This document shows positions 27,112-28,419 of a stretch of DNA of 28,419 nt, one piece after another. The translations under genes were made by a program, and so were the position numbers. Below the pieces are notes generated by a model that ran no database searches, was not told the origin of the DNA, and saw only the letters and a list, made by a program, of their open reading frames with translations. The stretch is taken from positions 1 through 28,419 of the forward strand of contig CAZIJQ010000030.1 in the NCBI GenBank assembly GCA_964539785.1, in the 5' to 3' direction. Numbering within the stretch: the first letter of the stretch is position 1; each line of letters begins with the position of its first letter. The DNA comes from JABMPO01 sp964539785. GTDB lineage: Bacteria; Fidelibacterota; Marinisomatia; Marinisomatales; TCS56.

Positions 27112-27139
27112 CTGGTAACGGTCAGTCTAAAAGCTACTC

Positions 27140-27742
27140 CTATTTATATTCAGGTTGAATTTTTTCAGTGAAAAGTTTACGGAAATTTTGAATAGCAAGT
27201 CCACGATGACTTATACGATTTTTCTCTTCGGCAGATAACTGAGCCAGTGTTTTCTTCAAACCGGGTACGAAAAAGAGTGGATCATACCCAAAACCAGCTT
27301 GCCCGGCCGGTTCTTTTAGGATGATTCCTTCTACTTTTGCGTTAGCCCAAAGTTCCAGATTTTGATCTACATAGGATATAAAACAGCGGAAACGGGCCGA
27401 ACGCTGATCAGCAGGGATTCCTGCTAATTCAGCCAGTAGTTTGAGATTATTTTCACGATAGCCCCCCTTCTCTCCAGCCCAGCGTGCTGAATAGACACCC
27501 GGGGCTCCGCCCAGGGCGTCGACTTCAAGGCCCGTATCATCGGCAATCGCCGGCAATCCGGTAAGCTGATTGACAGTCCGGGCTTTAATGAGTGAATTCT
27601 CCAGCAAGGTAGTACCGGTTTCCGCTATTTCGCCGATCTGGGGGAAATCATCCATGCTCAAAATCTGGTGTTTGAAATCCGCCAGCGCCAGCGCTAATTC
27701 CTGCTGCTTATGTTTATTATGGGTTGCCAGTACTATTTGCAC
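27140..27742 (-). CDS. rdgB: dITP/XTP pyrophosphatase (RdgB/HAM1 family)
   Basis: This is a 200-residue cytoplasmic enzyme that hydrolyses non-canonical purine nucleoside triphosphates (ITP, dITP, XTP) to monophosphates, keeping them out of DNA and RNA. Family motifs are all present: ATHNKHKQQE (6-15), ADDTGLEVDALGGAPG (67-82, with Asp69 the general base), SARWAG, QAGFGYDPLF (148-157) and ISHRGLA (177-183). Length is typical. The start is a GTG at 27742 (VQIVLATHNK). It is the first gene of the right-hand minus-strand cluster, with sprA starting about 55 bases after its stop, so they may share a transcript. The functional link to secretion is not obvious and probably reflects a shared promoter. 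Confidence 0.96.
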   Translation of the reverse strand: MQIVLATHNKHKQQELALALADFKHQILSMDDFPQIGEIAETGTTLLENSLIKARTVNQLTGLPAIADDTGLEVDALGGAPGVYSARWAGEKGGYRENNLKLLAELAGIPADQRSARFRCFISYVDQNLELWANAKVEGIILKEPAGQAGFGYDPLFFVPGLKKTLAQLSAEEKNRISHRGLAIQNFRKLFTEKIQPEYK

Positions 27743-27767
27743 TATAATTACTCAATTTATGCCGCCG

Positions 27768-27796
27768 AACATAGGGGAATTACCGACGGCAGACAA
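27768..27796 (-). promoter_or_regulatory. Candidate promoter for rdgB and the sprA operon
   Basis: On the minus strand TTGTCT (27796-27791) is separated by exactly 17 bases from TATGTT (27773-27768). Each hexamer matches 4 of 6 sigma70 consensus positions. Transcription would start just upstream of the rdgB GTG at 27742. FCB bacteria often use a different primary-sigma consensus, so this is only a candidate. Confidence 0.35.
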
Positions 27797-27848
27797 GTAA
27801 TTTTGCTGAATAGAACAGATTGTATTGAATTTATGTGATTGAAGCCAC

Positions 27849-27856
27849 TAATTTTG
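27849..27856 (+). promoter_or_regulatory. Candidate Bacteroidota-type promoter (-7 element TAnnTTTG) for tRNA-Phe
   Basis: TAATTTTG fits the TAnnTTTG -7 element of Bacteroidota promoters and lies about 15 bases before the mature tRNA 5' end. A TTG lies about 21 bases upstream of it, close to the usual -33 element. Spacing and position suit a tRNA promoter, but the motif is short. Confidence 0.4.
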
Positions 27857-27870
27857 GTGCGCTTTTTAGG

Positions 27871-27943
<73 letters not shown>

Positions 27944-27963
27944 CAACGACTTTGTCGTCGATA

Positions 27964-27988
27964 AACCTCTCTTTTTGAGGGGTTTTTT
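27964..27988 (+). terminator. Intrinsic terminator after tRNA-Phe
   Basis: AACCTCTC and GAGGGGTT form an 8-bp stem (one G-U pair) around a TTTTT loop, followed directly by a T-run. A smaller hairpin (ACGAC-TTT-GTCGT, 27946-27958) lies between it and the tRNA 3' end. Confidence 0.85.
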
Positions 27989-28072
27989 GTTTATATGAAA
28001 TGTTGACCTTGCCCCCAAAAGTTGCCCCAGTATCTAAGTTCGAGCTTTCAATATGAGAAAGGATTAAAAAAG

Positions 28073-28360
28073 ATGGGCAAGAAACGCTTTACCCCCGAGC
28101 AGATTATCCGAAAACTGCGTGAAGTGGAAGTACTGATCAGCCAGGGAATGAAAACTCCCCAGGCAGCCAGACAAGCAGGAATAGTAGAGCAGACCTACTA
28201 TCGTTGGCGCAAAGAGTATGGTGGAATGCGTATAGACCAGGCCAAGCGTTTGAAGACTCTTGAAAAAGAGAACCTGCAGCTGAAGAAGTTAGTGGCAGAG
28301 AAGGAACTGGATATTCAGATCTTTCGTGAGACATTGGCGCTTGAATCAAAAAACTTCTAA
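28073..28360 (+). CDS. IS3-family transposase OrfA (helix-turn-helix/leucine zipper subunit)
   Basis: I chose the ATG at 28073, which has AAAGGA about 9 bases upstream and begins with the family N-terminus MGKKRFTPEQIIRKLREVEV. The frame is open 51 bases further upstream, but those codons do not resemble the family. The 95-residue product has a helix-turn-helix (residues 6-45: MKTPQAARQAGIVEQTYYRW) and a C-terminal heptad-rich leucine zipper (RLKTLEKENLQLKKLVAEKE). This is the IS3 OrfA plan, most like the IS407 group. OrfA binds the element ends and normally acts with a frameshifted OrfAB transposase. Here no full orfB follows, so it is probably inactive alone. Confidence 0.9.
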   Translation: MGKKRFTPEQIIRKLREVEVLISQGMKTPQAARQAGIVEQTYYRWRKEYGGMRIDQAKRLKTLEKENLQLKKLVAEKELDIQIFRETLALESKNF

Positions 28361-28419
28361 GCCCGGCAAAACGGATATGTTGAACGGCTCATTGGTTCTA
28401 TTAAAAGAGAATGTTTAGA
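28361..28419 (+). pseudogene. C-terminal fragment of an rve-type integrase/transposase (orfB remnant), runs off window
   Basis: Directly after the orfA stop and in the same frame the sequence reads RQNGYVERLIGSIKREC. This is the conserved region around the last catalytic Glu of DDE (rve) integrases. The roughly 200 preceding residues of a normal orfB, including both catalytic Asp residues, are absent. The piece is the result of an internal deletion or a junction with a different element. The rest lies beyond the window edge. Confidence 0.72.

Larger units (their letters stand above)
28001..28419 (+). mobile_element. Left part of an IS3-type insertion sequence or remnant, continuing past the window
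   Basis: It contains an IS3-family orfA (28073-28360) followed by a C-terminal piece of an integrase. The left end is placed near TGTTGACC at 28001 or TGACC at 28004, followed by a C-rich stretch (CCTTGCCCCC), on the rule that IS3 ends begin with TG. The matching right inverted repeat is beyond the window, so the boundary is an inference. It lies just downstream of tRNA-Phe and its terminator, leaving both intact. Confidence 0.6.

Noticed and set aside
28137..28349. Minus-strand open frame opposite the transposase orfA
   Set aside because: It is antisense to a clear IS3 OrfA and has no family features.

Overview
The window reads as a chromosomal segment of a Gram-negative bacterium of the FCB assemblage. 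It encodes an SprA/Sov-type outer-membrane translocon of the type IX secretion system (T9SS), several PorV/FadL-like outer-membrane proteins, and secreted proteins ending in 'YPNPFNP'-type C-terminal sorting domains. The YPNPFNP form and the mixed style of proteins fit lineages such as Marinimicrobia/Neomarinimicrobiota, Calditrichota or Ignavibacteria better than classical Flavobacteriia or Bacteroidia. No phylogenetic marker settles the phylum.

Layout. From the right end leftwards almost everything is on the minus strand. Cluster A (27742 down to 14581) is one compact probable operon: rdgB, SprA-type translocon, lipoprotein glutaminyl-cyclase/M28 enzyme, a two-repeat lipoprotein, a beta-propeller protein with a C-terminal sorting domain, two PorV-like proteins, and a membrane-anchored YibQ-type divergent polysaccharide deacetylase. 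From SprA onward the genes overlap or abut (TGATG, TAAATG, ATGA, TAATG, a 17-base overlap and a 5-base gap). After a 174-base gap, cluster B (14406 to the left edge) begins with a Rhizobium-type asparaginase. It continues with a secreted EEP nuclease plus lamin-tail (LTD) protein, two large LTD/OB-fold surface proteins, a PorV/PorQ-like barrel, an outer-membrane barrel with helix-hairpin-helix (HHH) motifs, a FadL/PorV-like barrel, a metallophosphoesterase-EEP fusion, and a lipoprotein EEP enzyme cut by the window edge.

The right end has a tRNA-Phe(GAA) on the plus strand, an intrinsic terminator, and the start of an IS3-type element. In that element an intact orfA is followed directly by a C-terminal scrap of an integrase.

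How the genes fit together (inference). Cluster A looks like the secretion machinery plus envelope and maturation functions. About half of the Sec-exported proteins in the window have Gln at or next to the predicted signal-peptidase site, which fits the glutaminyl cyclase encoded beside sprA. Cluster B looks like cargo and outer-membrane functions aimed at extracellular nucleic acid: three EEP-family enzymes, LTD and OB-fold accessory domains of the kind found in secreted nucleases such as ExeM and YhcR, and an HHH-barrel protein. I propose it as a candidate extracellular-DNA utilisation locus coupled to T9SS. It is the most interesting system in the window.
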